5,697 nt of DNA from Fidelibacterota bacterium (GTDB lineage Bacteria; Fidelibacterota; Marinisomatia; Marinisomatales; TCS55), in the NCBI GenBank assembly GCA_002716525.1, contig PBBH01000020.1, positions 9,413-15,109 of the forward strand, written 5' to 3'. Both the position numbers and the translations under genes were made by a program. The notes below the pieces were generated by a model. The model searched no databases. It had not been told where the DNA came from and saw only the letters and a program-made list of their open reading frames with translations. Positions 1-5,697 of the stretch are shown here, in pieces. How positions within the stretch are numbered: position 1 is the first letter of the stretch; each line of letters begins with the position of its first letter.

Positions 1-54
1 GGTATCTCCATGGAAGAAATGTTGGTTCCGGTTTTAATTATGGATCCAAAATGA
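1..54 (+). CDS. C-terminal end of a probable PglZ-domain protein (PorX-like), 5' truncated
   Basis: Frame 1 is open from the left edge and ends at TGA 52-54, giving the tail GISMEEMLVPVLIMDPK. The pattern G-[IA]-S-x-E-E-M-[IL]-V-P resembles the C-terminal end of PglZ/alkaline-phosphatase-superfamily domains, where a His-Gly-Gly precedes the Ser. In Bacteroidetes a PglZ-fused response regulator (PorX, linked to type IX secretion) often lies just before tsaE, which fits this position. Its stop overlaps the tsaE start as ATGA, so it is probably the upstream member of the same operon. Only 17 residues are visible, so the family call rests on a short motif plus gene order. Whether a receiver domain is present cannot be seen. 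Another alkaline-phosphatase-superfamily enzyme is the main alternative. Confidence 0.5.
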   Translation, partial: GISMEEMLVPVLIMDPK

Positions 55-482
55 CAGAACATATTTTTTCTTCTGCAGCTGATACACAAAAATTCGGTCA
101 AAATTTTGCACCAAAAATACCAGATAAATCCGTAGTCGCTTTAATAGGAGAACTTGGTACAGGAAAAACGACCTTTACCCAAGGATTTGCTAAAGGTATC
201 GGCATTGAAGACCATGTAATTTCTCCCACATTTAAGCTAGTAAGTGAATATAATTGTAATGATCAAATTCTTTACCATATTGATTGCTATCGTTTAAATA
301 CACCAGAAGAGTTTTTGAATATTGATGGTGAACATTATTTAAATCCGCCGAAAGGCATTACGATCATCGAATGGCCTGAACGAATTGAGCTTTACTGGTC
401 AAATGATTGGACTTATATATATTTCCATCATATCCCGGATAAGCCCAATTCTAGATTAATCAAAATTTCAGGTAAGTTTTAA
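51..482 (+). CDS. tsaE: TsaE, ATPase subunit of the tRNA t6A37 threonylcarbamoyl transfer complex
   Basis: This is a 143-residue P-loop ATPase, a usual length for TsaE. It works in the cytoplasm with TsaB and TsaD to transfer threonylcarbamoyl from TC-AMP to A37 of ANN-decoding tRNAs. Visible motifs are Walker A GELGTGKTT at residues 33-41, the switch-like SPTF at 58-61, HIDCYRL at 76-82 with the family Asp at 78, and IIEWPERI at 105-112 with the conserved Glu-Trp. The last 30 or so residues are variable, as is normal for the family. The ATG at 51 forms an ATGA overlap with the upstream stop. No strong Shine-Dalgarno is present, only a GGA about 10 nt upstream, so translation is probably coupled to the upstream gene. 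The stop TAA shares one base with the tsaB start. Confidence 0.96.
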   Translation: MTEHIFSSAADTQKFGQNFAPKIPDKSVVALIGELGTGKTTFTQGFAKGIGIEDHVISPTFKLVSEYNCNDQILYHIDCYRLNTPEEFLNIDGEHYLNPPKGITIIEWPERIELYWSNDWTYIYFHHIPDKPNSRLIKISGKF

Positions 483-1114
483 TGAATATTCTTGCCATTG
501 ATACATCAACAGATTGGTGTGGAATTGCACTCGTTCAAAATGGAGAATGCAGATATAAAATAGAAGAACAAATTCCCCGAAAACATGCAGAAAAACTTCC
601 TCGTTTTTATGAATTGCTAAAGGATCAAACTAATCTTGATGAGATCAATTTAAATGCTTTAGCCGTATCAATTGGACCAGGTTCATTTACAGGATTACGT
701 GTTGGTTTGGGCTTTACAAAAGGTTTGGCCTTTGCAAAAGAATTACCGATTATACCTGTTCCAACTTTACAAATCATAGCAGCAAACAGTGGGTTAATAA
801 TAGATAAATTTACAGTAATGATGTATTCACATCGGGATATTATATATTATCAGAGGTTCACATTTTCTAATAATCAATATAAACCAATAAATGAGGAAAA
901 AGTGGGTAGTTGGAATTCAATTGAACATCCCGAATCAGCTGTTCATTGTGGATGTGAAAAATTAGTGGTGAATCAAACATATCCATCTGTCCACCCCTCT
1001 GCTGAAATGGCCGGATTATTAGCTGAAAAAAACTTTAATGAATGGGTTTTGGAAAATCCCTACACCCTAGAACCAAATTATATTTCTCCGTTTGAATTAG
1101 GTCCAATAAAGTGA
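482..1114 (+). CDS. tsaB: TsaB, scaffold subunit of the tRNA t6A37 threonylcarbamoyl transfer complex
   Basis: This is a 210-residue ASKHA-fold protein, slightly shorter than the E. coli form (about 231). TsaB dimerises with TsaD and docks TsaE; it has no catalysis of its own. Supporting motifs are the N-terminal strand ILAIDTST at residues 3-10, RKHAEKL at 33-39 (usual form RxHSExL) and the signature SIGPGSFTGLRVG at 63-75. The tail contains EPNYI, matching the common P-x-Y-[IL] ending. Oddly, the segment around residues 113-124 reads MMYSHRDIIYYQ where many TsaB proteins have a DAR-x-x-E-V-Y motif. The ATG at 482 overlaps the tsaE stop by one base (TAATG), and the TGA stop overlaps the rimI GTG by 4 nt. 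Placement beside tsaE and rimI is the classic cluster; tsaD is not in the window. Confidence 0.95.
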   Translation: MNILAIDTSTDWCGIALVQNGECRYKIEEQIPRKHAEKLPRFYELLKDQTNLDEINLNALAVSIGPGSFTGLRVGLGFTKGLAFAKELPIIPVPTLQIIAANSGLIIDKFTVMMYSHRDIIYYQRFTFSNNQYKPINEEKVGSWNSIEHPESAVHCGCEKLVVNQTYPSVHPSAEMAGLLAEKNFNEWVLENPYTLEPNYISPFELGPIK

Positions 1115-1569
1115 AAATCCGAAGCGCAACGTTGAAAGATTTGGTTCCAATACAAAAAATGGAAGGACGGATATTTAAAAATCCATGGTCAAATAAATCC
1201 ATTCAAAATGAATTAAAAAGAGATAGGAATTCCTTGAATCTAGTAGCGGAAATAGATAAAAATATTATAGGATATTTTTTTGCTCACCTACTAGATAAAG
1301 AAGTGCATATATTAAATATTGCCATTGATCTTACTTATCAGCATCAAGGATATGGGAAGCAATTTTTTAATAAAATATTAGAAAATTATCTTCAATATGC
1401 TGATGTGTATTTGGAAGTGAAACGATCTAATTTTCCTGCTATAAATTTGTATTTGAATTTCGGTTTTGAAGAAATTGATATTCGTGAAGCATATTATGCA
1501 AATGGTGAGGATGCGGTTATCATGGTAAAAAGGGAAAAAACTCATGGCTTGGTTTCGTCGAAAAGATAA
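1111..1569 (+). CDS. rimI: RimI, ribosomal protein S18 alanine N-acetyltransferase (GNAT family)
   Basis: This is a 152-residue single-domain GNAT protein. RimI transfers acetyl from acetyl-CoA to the N-terminal Ala of ribosomal protein S18. The acetyl-CoA pyrophosphate loop is QHQGYG at residues 77-82, fitting [QR]-x-x-G-x-[GA]. The RimI signature follows: LEVKRSN at 101-107 and LYLNFGF at 113-119, then R125, YY 128-129 and EDAVIM 133-138. E102 and Y114 align with the catalytic E103 and Y115 of E. coli RimI. The start is GTG at 1111, in a GTGA overlap with the tsaB stop and with a weak AGG about 9 nt upstream. The last codons, past VKRE, run 26 nt into accD and encode a basic tail outside the conserved domain. 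Linkage to tsaB is common in bacteria and supports RimI over another GNAT. Confidence 0.93.
   Translation: MKIRSATLKDLVPIQKMEGRIFKNPWSNKSIQNELKRDRNSLNLVAEIDKNIIGYFFAHLLDKEVHILNIAIDLTYQHQGYGKQFFNKILENYLQYADVYLEVKRSNFPAINLYLNFGFEEIDIREAYYANGEDAVIMVKREKTHGLVSSKR
1531..1535 (+). promoter_or_regulatory. Shine-Dalgarno of accD, inside rimI
   Basis: The sequence AGGGA lies 8 nt before the ATG at 1544, within the rimI coding sequence. It is among the clearest ribosome-binding sites in the window. It supports the 1544 start even though that start lies 26 nt inside rimI. Confidence 0.6.
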
Positions 1570-2383
1570 AAATATTGCAGAACTGGGGAAAAAAAATATT
1601 CCCAGTGGACTGTGGACAAAATGTCCTACCTGTACGGAAATTCAATACAAGCCCGAACTGGATAAAAATTATTCCGTATGCCGACATTGTGGTCACCATT
1701 TTCGCGTGTCTCCAGCAATCTACCGCGAACTCCTTTTGGATCAAGGAAGTTTTCAAGAATTATTTGGAAATGTAAAATCTGCTGATCCGCTCAAATTTAA
1801 ATCGGGAAAAAAATATACAGATCAGTTGGAAACTGCTATGTCCAAAACTAATCAAAATGATGCCATTAACTGCTATTCCGGAAAGATTAATGGTAAACGC
1901 ATCATTCTTGGTATTATGAATTTCGAGTTTATTGCTGGCAGTATGGGGTCAGTGGTGGGCGAATTGGTATCTCGTTCAATAGATCTAGCTCGGGAGGAAA
2001 AATCACCGTTTGTCCTCGTTTGTGCTTCAGGAGGGGCGAGGATGCAGGAATCTGCTTTATCTCTTATGCAGTTGGCAAAAACCAGTTCAAAATTAGCACG
2101 CTTTCAGGAAGAAGGCGGATTATTTATTCCAATTCTAACTGACCCAACTACAGGCGGGGTCACAGCCAGTTTTGGTATGCTGGGTGATGTTATTCTTGCT
2201 GAGCCAGGAGCACTTATTGGGTTTGCTGGTCCGCGCGTGATTAAACAAACCATTGGGGAAGATTTACCAGAAGGGTTTCAGCGTGCAGAATTCCTGCAGG
2301 ACAAGGGGTTTCTTGATCACATTGTTCCTCGGGAAAATATGAAAGAAATGCTTTCAAATTTAATTGGATTACTTGTTTCATGA
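1544..2383 (+). CDS. accD: AccD, acetyl-CoA carboxylase carboxyltransferase subunit beta
   Basis: With AccA this subunit forms the carboxyltransferase that moves CO2 from carboxybiotin on AccB to acetyl-CoA, giving malonyl-CoA for fatty acid synthesis. It has 279 residues, near the usual 280-305. An N-terminal zinc ribbon is complete: C27-x-x-C30 and C46-x-x-C49, at the same positions as in E. coli AccD. The crotonase-like core shows GSMGSVVGE at 132-140, SGGARMQES at 162-170 (acyl-CoA/oxyanion region), DPTTGGVTASFG at 200-211, and then GFAGPRVI. The start at 1544 gives the typical MAWF-R-R-K opening and has an AGGGA ribosome-binding site. It overlaps the end of rimI by 26 nt, in another frame. 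Its stop forms ATGA with surE. accA is not in the window, so the partner must be encoded elsewhere. Confidence 0.97.
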   Translation: MAWFRRKDKNIAELGKKNIPSGLWTKCPTCTEIQYKPELDKNYSVCRHCGHHFRVSPAIYRELLLDQGSFQELFGNVKSADPLKFKSGKKYTDQLETAMSKTNQNDAINCYSGKINGKRIILGIMNFEFIAGSMGSVVGELVSRSIDLAREEKSPFVLVCASGGARMQESALSLMQLAKTSSKLARFQEEGGLFIPILTDPTTGGVTASFGMLGDVILAEPGALIGFAGPRVIKQTIGEDLPEGFQRAEFLQDKGFLDHIVPRENMKEMLSNLIGLLVS

Positions 2384-3144
2384 AGCAGATCTCGATTTTA
2401 ATTGCCAATGATGATGGCATTTTTGCAGATGGAATTTATGCATTATGGGAAGCAATGGCTGAGATTGGGGAAACAACAGTTGTTGCGCCTAATACAGAAA
2501 AGAGTGCCGTGGGCCATGCTATTACACTTTCTGATCCGATTCGTATTGAAAAAGTTAAAAGATCGGGCGGATTCAGTGGCTATGCTGTGAATGGTACACC
2601 AGCAGATTCGGTCAAGATTGCGGTAAAAGCAATTATGGATAAAAAACCAGATATTATTATTTCGGGAATAAATGCCGGCGCAAATATTGGCCAGAGCCTA
2701 CTTTATTCGGGAACAATTTCCGCTGCAACGGAAGGCACCTTTTTGGGAATACCTTCAATTGCTATCAGTTTGAATTCACTTAAAGGCGGAGATTTGTCAG
2801 GGGCAAAGATGGTTGCTCAAAAAGTGGTCAAATCAGTTTTAGAGCATGAATTGCCTAATGGAACACTACTAAACGTGAATGTTCCGAATATTCCAGAAAA
2901 TGAATTTAAAGGCTACCAGATAACCCAACAGGGTTCAATTTATTTCAAAGATAGTTTTGAAAAACGAGAAGACCCTCGTGGACGATTGTATTATTGGATG
3001 CGGGGGAAAATTATAAATCCTGATACTGATATTCAAAATGACGGGGTTGCTTTAAAGAAAGGGTATGTGAGTATTACGCCTTTGCAACTGCAGATGACAA
3101 ATATGAGTTATTTAGCTGAATTAAAAAAATGGGAGATTCAGTGA
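2380..3144 (+). CDS. surE: SurE, 5'/3'-nucleotidase (stationary-phase survival protein)
   Basis: This is a 254-residue metal-dependent phosphatase, the same size as E. coli SurE (253). SurE proteins dephosphorylate nucleoside 5'- and 3'-monophosphates; some also act as exopolyphosphatases. The metal site is intact: N10-D11-D12-G at the N-terminus, S42 in EKSAVGHAIT, and N98 in SGINAGANIG. Other family signatures are NGTPADSV at 71-78, YSGTISAATEG shortly after N98, and a C-terminal region ending in the usual SITPLQLQMT-type strand. The first loop reads IFADGI, where many homologues have a Pro before the Gly. The ATG overlaps the accD stop by 4 nt without a strong Shine-Dalgarno, which points to coupled translation. 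The end overlaps guaA, so a nucleotide-removing and a GMP-making enzyme are co-translated. Confidence 0.96.
   Translation: MKQISILIANDDGIFADGIYALWEAMAEIGETTVVAPNTEKSAVGHAITLSDPIRIEKVKRSGGFSGYAVNGTPADSVKIAVKAIMDKKPDIIISGINAGANIGQSLLYSGTISAATEGTFLGIPSIAISLNSLKGGDLSGAKMVAQKVVKSVLEHELPNGTLLNVNVPNIPENEFKGYQITQQGSIYFKDSFEKREDPRGRLYYWMRGKIINPDTDIQNDGVALKKGYVSITPLQLQMTNMSYLAELKKWEIQ
3131..3135 (+). promoter_or_regulatory. Shine-Dalgarno that selects the GTG start of guaA
   Basis: GGGAG lies 5 nt before the GTG at 3141, inside the last codons of surE. The alternative in-frame ATG at 3129 is preceded by an A-rich run with no Shine-Dalgarno, and the GGGAG begins with the last base of that ATG. The motif therefore favours 3141, which also gives the GTGA overlap seen at tsaB/rimI. 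Confidence 0.55.
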
Positions 3145-4691
3145 ATCATTTGCATGCGGGGGGTGTTGTTATCCTTGATTTTGGTTCTCAGTACACGCAA
3201 TTGATTGCACGAAGAATTCGTGAACAGAATGTCTTTTCGGAAATATTACCCTCCAATACCAATATAAAAATAATTATGGAAAGGAAACCCAAAGCGCTGA
3301 TTCTTTCCGGTGGACCGAGCAGTGTATTTGAAAAAACTGCTCCCCAATTTGACATAAACATTTTTGATATAGACATTCCTATTTTAGGAATATGTTATGG
3401 CTTTCATCTATTAGCCCATCACTATGGCGGAAAGGTTGAATCGGGAATTCAGGGTGAATATGGATTAGTTAATATTCATCTGGATCAGTCTGATTCAATA
3501 CTATATGGTATTTCAGATGGGACACAAGTATGGATGAGTCACATGGATAAAGTTCAAGAACTACCGAAAGGGTGGTCCGTTCTTGCTAAATCATCTAATG
3601 GTATGGTAGCAGCGATGGCTAGTGTGGAAACAAAAAGGTATGCTACTCAATTTCACCCAGAAGTTGCCCATACAGTAGAAGGTGAATCTATTATAAACAA
3701 TTTTTTATTTAAACTGGCCTGCTGCGAGCCCAATTGGACTGCAGGTAATTTTATTCATGAACAAATCGAAACAATTCAAAATCATGTGGGGGATGGGAAA
3801 GTGATTTGTGGTGTGAGTGGTGGAGTGGATTCTTCTGTAGTGAGCGCATTAATTCATAAGGCTGTGGGGAGTCAATGTACATCAGTCCTAATTGACCATG
3901 GGATGTTACGAAAGAATGAAGCATCTCATTGTATTTCTGCCTTGAAAGATGGTCTAGGAGTTAATATTTTGTCTTTTGATGAATCAGATGTTTTTTTATC
4001 TAATTTGTCTGGAGTCATTGAACCGGAAAAGAAACGAAAAATAATTGGCGAACAATTTATCAGATCATTTGAAAAAGTTGCAGCCCAGATAGGAGATGTG
4101 TTTTTTCTTGCTCAGGGAACTCTTTACCCTGATGTGATTGAAAGTGGCGAGGGTGTTGGCAATTCAGCCCATATTATTAAAAGCCATCATAATGTGGGAG
4201 GATTACCTAAGGATATGAATTTTAAATTGATTGAACCTCTTAGGCAGTTATTCAAAGATGAAGTTCGAAATGTTGGAAGAGAATTGGGATTACCTGATTT
4301 ACTGATTAATCGGCACCCGTTTCCTGGGCCCGGATTGGCAGTTCGGGTAATCGGGGAAGTTACAAAAACACGATTAGATATATTAAGAGAAGCAGATGAC
4401 ATTTTTATTAAAACGCTCCATGAAGAAGGACTATACGATGAAATATGGCAGGCGTTTGCTGTACTTATTCCGGTGAAAACAGTAGGCGTTATGGGCGACC
4501 AAAGAACCTACGAAAATTTATTAGGGTTGAGAGCAGTTACTAGTAGTGATGGTATGACTGCAGATTGGTTTAGAATGCCCGATGAAGCACTAACAAAAAT
4601 TTCGAATAAGATTGTGAATTCTGTGAAAGGAATTAACCGTGTCGTGTACGATGTCACGTCAAAACCTCCCGGAACTATTGAGTGGGAATAA
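3141..4691 (+). CDS. guaA: GuaA, GMP synthase (glutamine-hydrolysing)
   Basis: The enzyme converts XMP, ATP and glutamine to GMP, the last step of guanine nucleotide synthesis. The GTG start at 3141 gives 516 residues; the in-frame ATG at 3129 gives 520 (E. coli has 525). Numbered from the GTG, the N-terminal class I glutamine amidotransferase domain begins at ILDFGSQYTQ. It holds the triad C85 (in GICYGFH), H172 and E174 (in FHPE). The ATP pyrophosphatase domain has the P-loop SGGVDSS at 226-232. The C-terminal XMP-binding and dimerisation domain shows HPFPGPGLAVRVIGE, DQRTYE, AVTSSDGMTADW and the canonical ending KPPGTIEWE. One oddity is that the usual CYGMQ reads CYGFH, losing a conserved Gln. 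Two-domain activity is expected because all triad residues are kept. It is the last gene of the overlapping operon. Confidence 0.97.
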   Translation: MNHLHAGGVVILDFGSQYTQLIARRIREQNVFSEILPSNTNIKIIMERKPKALILSGGPSSVFEKTAPQFDINIFDIDIPILGICYGFHLLAHHYGGKVESGIQGEYGLVNIHLDQSDSILYGISDGTQVWMSHMDKVQELPKGWSVLAKSSNGMVAAMASVETKRYATQFHPEVAHTVEGESIINNFLFKLACCEPNWTAGNFIHEQIETIQNHVGDGKVICGVSGGVDSSVVSALIHKAVGSQCTSVLIDHGMLRKNEASHCISALKDGLGVNILSFDESDVFLSNLSGVIEPEKKRKIIGEQFIRSFEKVAAQIGDVFFLAQGTLYPDVIESGEGVGNSAHIIKSHHNVGGLPKDMNFKLIEPLRQLFKDEVRNVGRELGLPDLLINRHPFPGPGLAVRVIGEVTKTRLDILREADDIFIKTLHEEGLYDEIWQAFAVLIPVKTVGVMGDQRTYENLLGLRAVTSSDGMTADWFRMPDEALTKISNKIVNSVKGINRVVYDVTSKPPGTIEWE

Positions 4692-4783
4692 ACTTTAATT
4701 AATTCTTATATTTCGTTTAATTCGTGGTAAAGTGATTCATTTCACAGACTAATAAATAAAAAGCTAATTAAATTCAAAATATT
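4692..4783 (+). other. Only intergenic gap (92 bp): leader of glmS, possible promoter
   Basis: This very AT-rich segment separates guaA from glmS and is the only non-coding stretch in the window. No GC-rich hairpin with a T-run is visible, so no intrinsic terminator can be called for guaA. The only pairing seen is a 4-bp stem, GTGA (4732-4735) with TCAC (4742-4745), around a 6-nt loop, which contains the odd palindrome TGATTCA (4733-4739). Near-identical AT-rich words, TAATTAATTC at 4696-4705 and TAATTAAATTC at 4765-4775, flank the gap. No clean -35/-10 pair, and no Bacteroidetes-type TTG/TAnnTTTG pair at the right spacing, was found. The glmS ATG has no Shine-Dalgarno and sits behind an A/T-rich leader. 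The gap is too short for a full glmS ribozyme. Confidence 0.4.
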
Positions 4784-5697
4784 ATGTGTGGAATAGTAGG
4801 CTATTACGGTAAACAAGATGCAGTCCCAATTCTGATTAATGGGCTCAAGCGTCTGGAATACAGAGGGTATGACTCTGCAGGCATTGCTGTTTTGGGGCAG
4901 GATGGTATCCAATCTATCAAAAAAAGCGGAAAAGTATCAGGGTTGGATAAACAGGTAGATGATTCCGTCTTAAAAGGAGAGATTGGGATTGGTCACACGC
5001 GCTGGGCAACCCATGGTGAACCCAATGACAAGAATGCCCACCCTCACTTTGATCAAACAGGAAAAATTGCCCTTATCCATAATGGAATTATTGAAAATTA
5101 TTCCGCCATTAAAAAAGTTCTTGTTGATAAAGGTATAGAGTTTAAAAGTGATACAGACACTGAAGTTCTAGTACAATTGATTTCTGATATCTATTATGCT
5201 GATGGTCTTTCATTTGAACAGGCAGTCCAGACTGCACTGAGTCAAGCGATTGGGACTTATGGAATTGTAACTATGTGCAGTGATGAACCTAAAAAACTGG
5301 TTGCTGCGATACATGGAAGTCCGCTTGTAATTGGTCTTGGAGAAAAAGAGTATTTCATTGCCAGCGATGCTTCCCCAATTGTTGATCATACTCGAAATGT
5401 AATCTATTTAGATGAAGGGGAAATGATTGTAATCAATGAAAATGATTATGAGATTAGATCGATTAACGGTGATATAATTACCAGTAAAATATCCACGGAA
5501 ATCGGATTTTCCATTGAGGAAATTGAAAAAGGGGAATTCCCACATTTTACTCTTAAGGAAATTCACGAACAAGTTAATACAATAACTGATACAATGCGGG
5601 GTAGAATACGTTTGGATAATGGAACAGCACATCTTGGAGGTATTAATGACCATTTAGATCGGATTCAAAAAGCGGATAGAATTTATATTACCGCATG
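4784..5697 (+). CDS. glmS: GlmS, glutamine--fructose-6-phosphate aminotransferase (isomerising), 3' truncated
   Basis: GlmS makes glucosamine-6-phosphate from fructose-6-phosphate and glutamine, the entry step to UDP-GlcNAc for peptidoglycan and lipopolysaccharide. The frame is open from the ATG at 4784 to the window edge: 304 full codons of a protein usually near 600. The N-terminal class II (Ntn) glutaminase domain is complete. It shows C2 (the nucleophile after Met removal) in MCGIVGYYG, RLEYRGYDSAG at 23-33, GHTRWATHG at 70-78, HNGIIENY at 99-106 and SDTDTEV at 122-128. The linker has FPHFTLKEIHEQV at 252-264, where most homologues read KEIxEQP. The first SIS (isomerase) domain has just begun; the last residues RIYITA plus TG fit the common ACGTS motif. 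The Met-Cys start is fixed by the mechanism, although no Shine-Dalgarno precedes it. Confidence 0.97.
   Translation, partial: MCGIVGYYGKQDAVPILINGLKRLEYRGYDSAGIAVLGQDGIQSIKKSGKVSGLDKQVDDSVLKGEIGIGHTRWATHGEPNDKNAHPHFDQTGKIALIHNGIIENYSAIKKVLVDKGIEFKSDTDTEVLVQLISDIYYADGLSFEQAVQTALSQAIGTYGIVTMCSDEPKKLVAAIHGSPLVIGLGEKEYFIASDASPIVDHTRNVIYLDEGEMIVINENDYEIRSINGDIITSKISTEIGFSIEEIEKGEFPHFTLKEIHEQVNTITDTMRGRIRLDNGTAHLGGINDHLDRIQKADRIYITA

Noticed and set aside
731..751. Short hairpin (AAAGG/CCTTT) in tsaB
   Set aside because: Only 5 bp, and falls in conserved coding sequence; likely due to codon choice.
1520..1756. 78-residue minus-strand ORF over the rimI/accD joint
   Set aside because: Antisense to the AccD zinc ribbon, with no start signal and no recognisable family.
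1575..1775. 66-residue + strand ORF in another frame of accD
   Set aside because: The accD frame is clearly coding here, with four zinc Cys residues; the alternative frame has no ribosome-binding site or domain.
4187..4402. 71-residue minus-strand ORF
   Set aside because: Antisense to the most conserved part of guaA; no domain, and explained by codon bias.
4678..4714. Bacteroidetes-type promoter (TTG ... TATATTTC)
   Set aside because: TATATTTC at 4707-4714 is one mismatch from TAnnTTTG, but the nearest upstream TTG (4678-4680) is 26 nt away rather than about 19.
4732..4745. Intrinsic terminator after guaA
   Set aside because: Only a 4-bp GTGA/TCAC stem with no following T-run; too weak to call.
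4692..4783. glmS ribozyme/riboswitch before glmS
   Set aside because: The gap is 92 bp and very AT-rich, and lacks the structured core of the ribozyme, which needs roughly 150 nt or more and is mainly known from Firmicutes.
5408..5653. 81-residue minus-strand ORF
   Set aside because: Lies wholly inside glmS in antisense, with low-complexity translation and no recognisable domain; a shadow of the coding strand.
1..5697. Undescribed defence, mobile or secretion system in the window
   Set aside because: Every long frame belongs to a well-known housekeeping family; no repeats, integrase, transposase, toxin-antitoxin pair or compositional break was seen.

Overview
This AT-rich window is read entirely on the + strand. 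It carries a dense run of housekeeping genes, with no RNA gene, mobile element, CRISPR array or long non-coding stretch. The layout is: the last 17 codons of a probable PglZ-domain (PorX-like) protein, then tsaE, tsaB, rimI, accD, surE, guaA, a 92-bp gap, and the first 304 codons of glmS, which runs off the right edge.

From the left edge to the end of guaA there is no intergenic base. Junctions are ATGA (51-54), TAATG (480-484), GTGA (1111-1114), a 26-nt overlap of rimI and accD (1544-1569), ATGA (2380-2383), and GTGA (3141-3144) if the better-supported guaA start is used. This is the architecture of one polycistronic, translationally coupled operon. glmS is the only gene with its own leader and may have its own promoter.

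Functionally, tsaE and tsaB belong to tRNA t6A37 modification, and rimI encodes the N-terminal acetyltransferase of ribosomal protein S18. accD encodes the carboxyltransferase beta subunit of acetyl-CoA carboxylase, and surE a nucleoside 5'-monophosphate phosphatase. guaA makes GMP, and glmS makes glucosamine-6-phosphate for the cell envelope. The theme is translation quality plus nucleotide, lipid and wall precursor supply. The partners TsaD, TsaC and AccA are not in this window.

The organism is a bacterium. The PglZ-type tail directly before tsaE resembles the porX-tsaE order I recall from Bacteroidetes and relatives. With the AT-rich composition and mixed or weak Shine-Dalgarno use, this suggests the FCB superphylum, possibly a marine lineage such as Marinimicrobia; that placement is inference.

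I found no convincing undescribed system. The points worth a second look are local: a Gln-to-His change next to the catalytic Cys of GuaA, a GTG start for guaA, divergent motifs in TsaB and GlmS, and the continuously overlapping operon.
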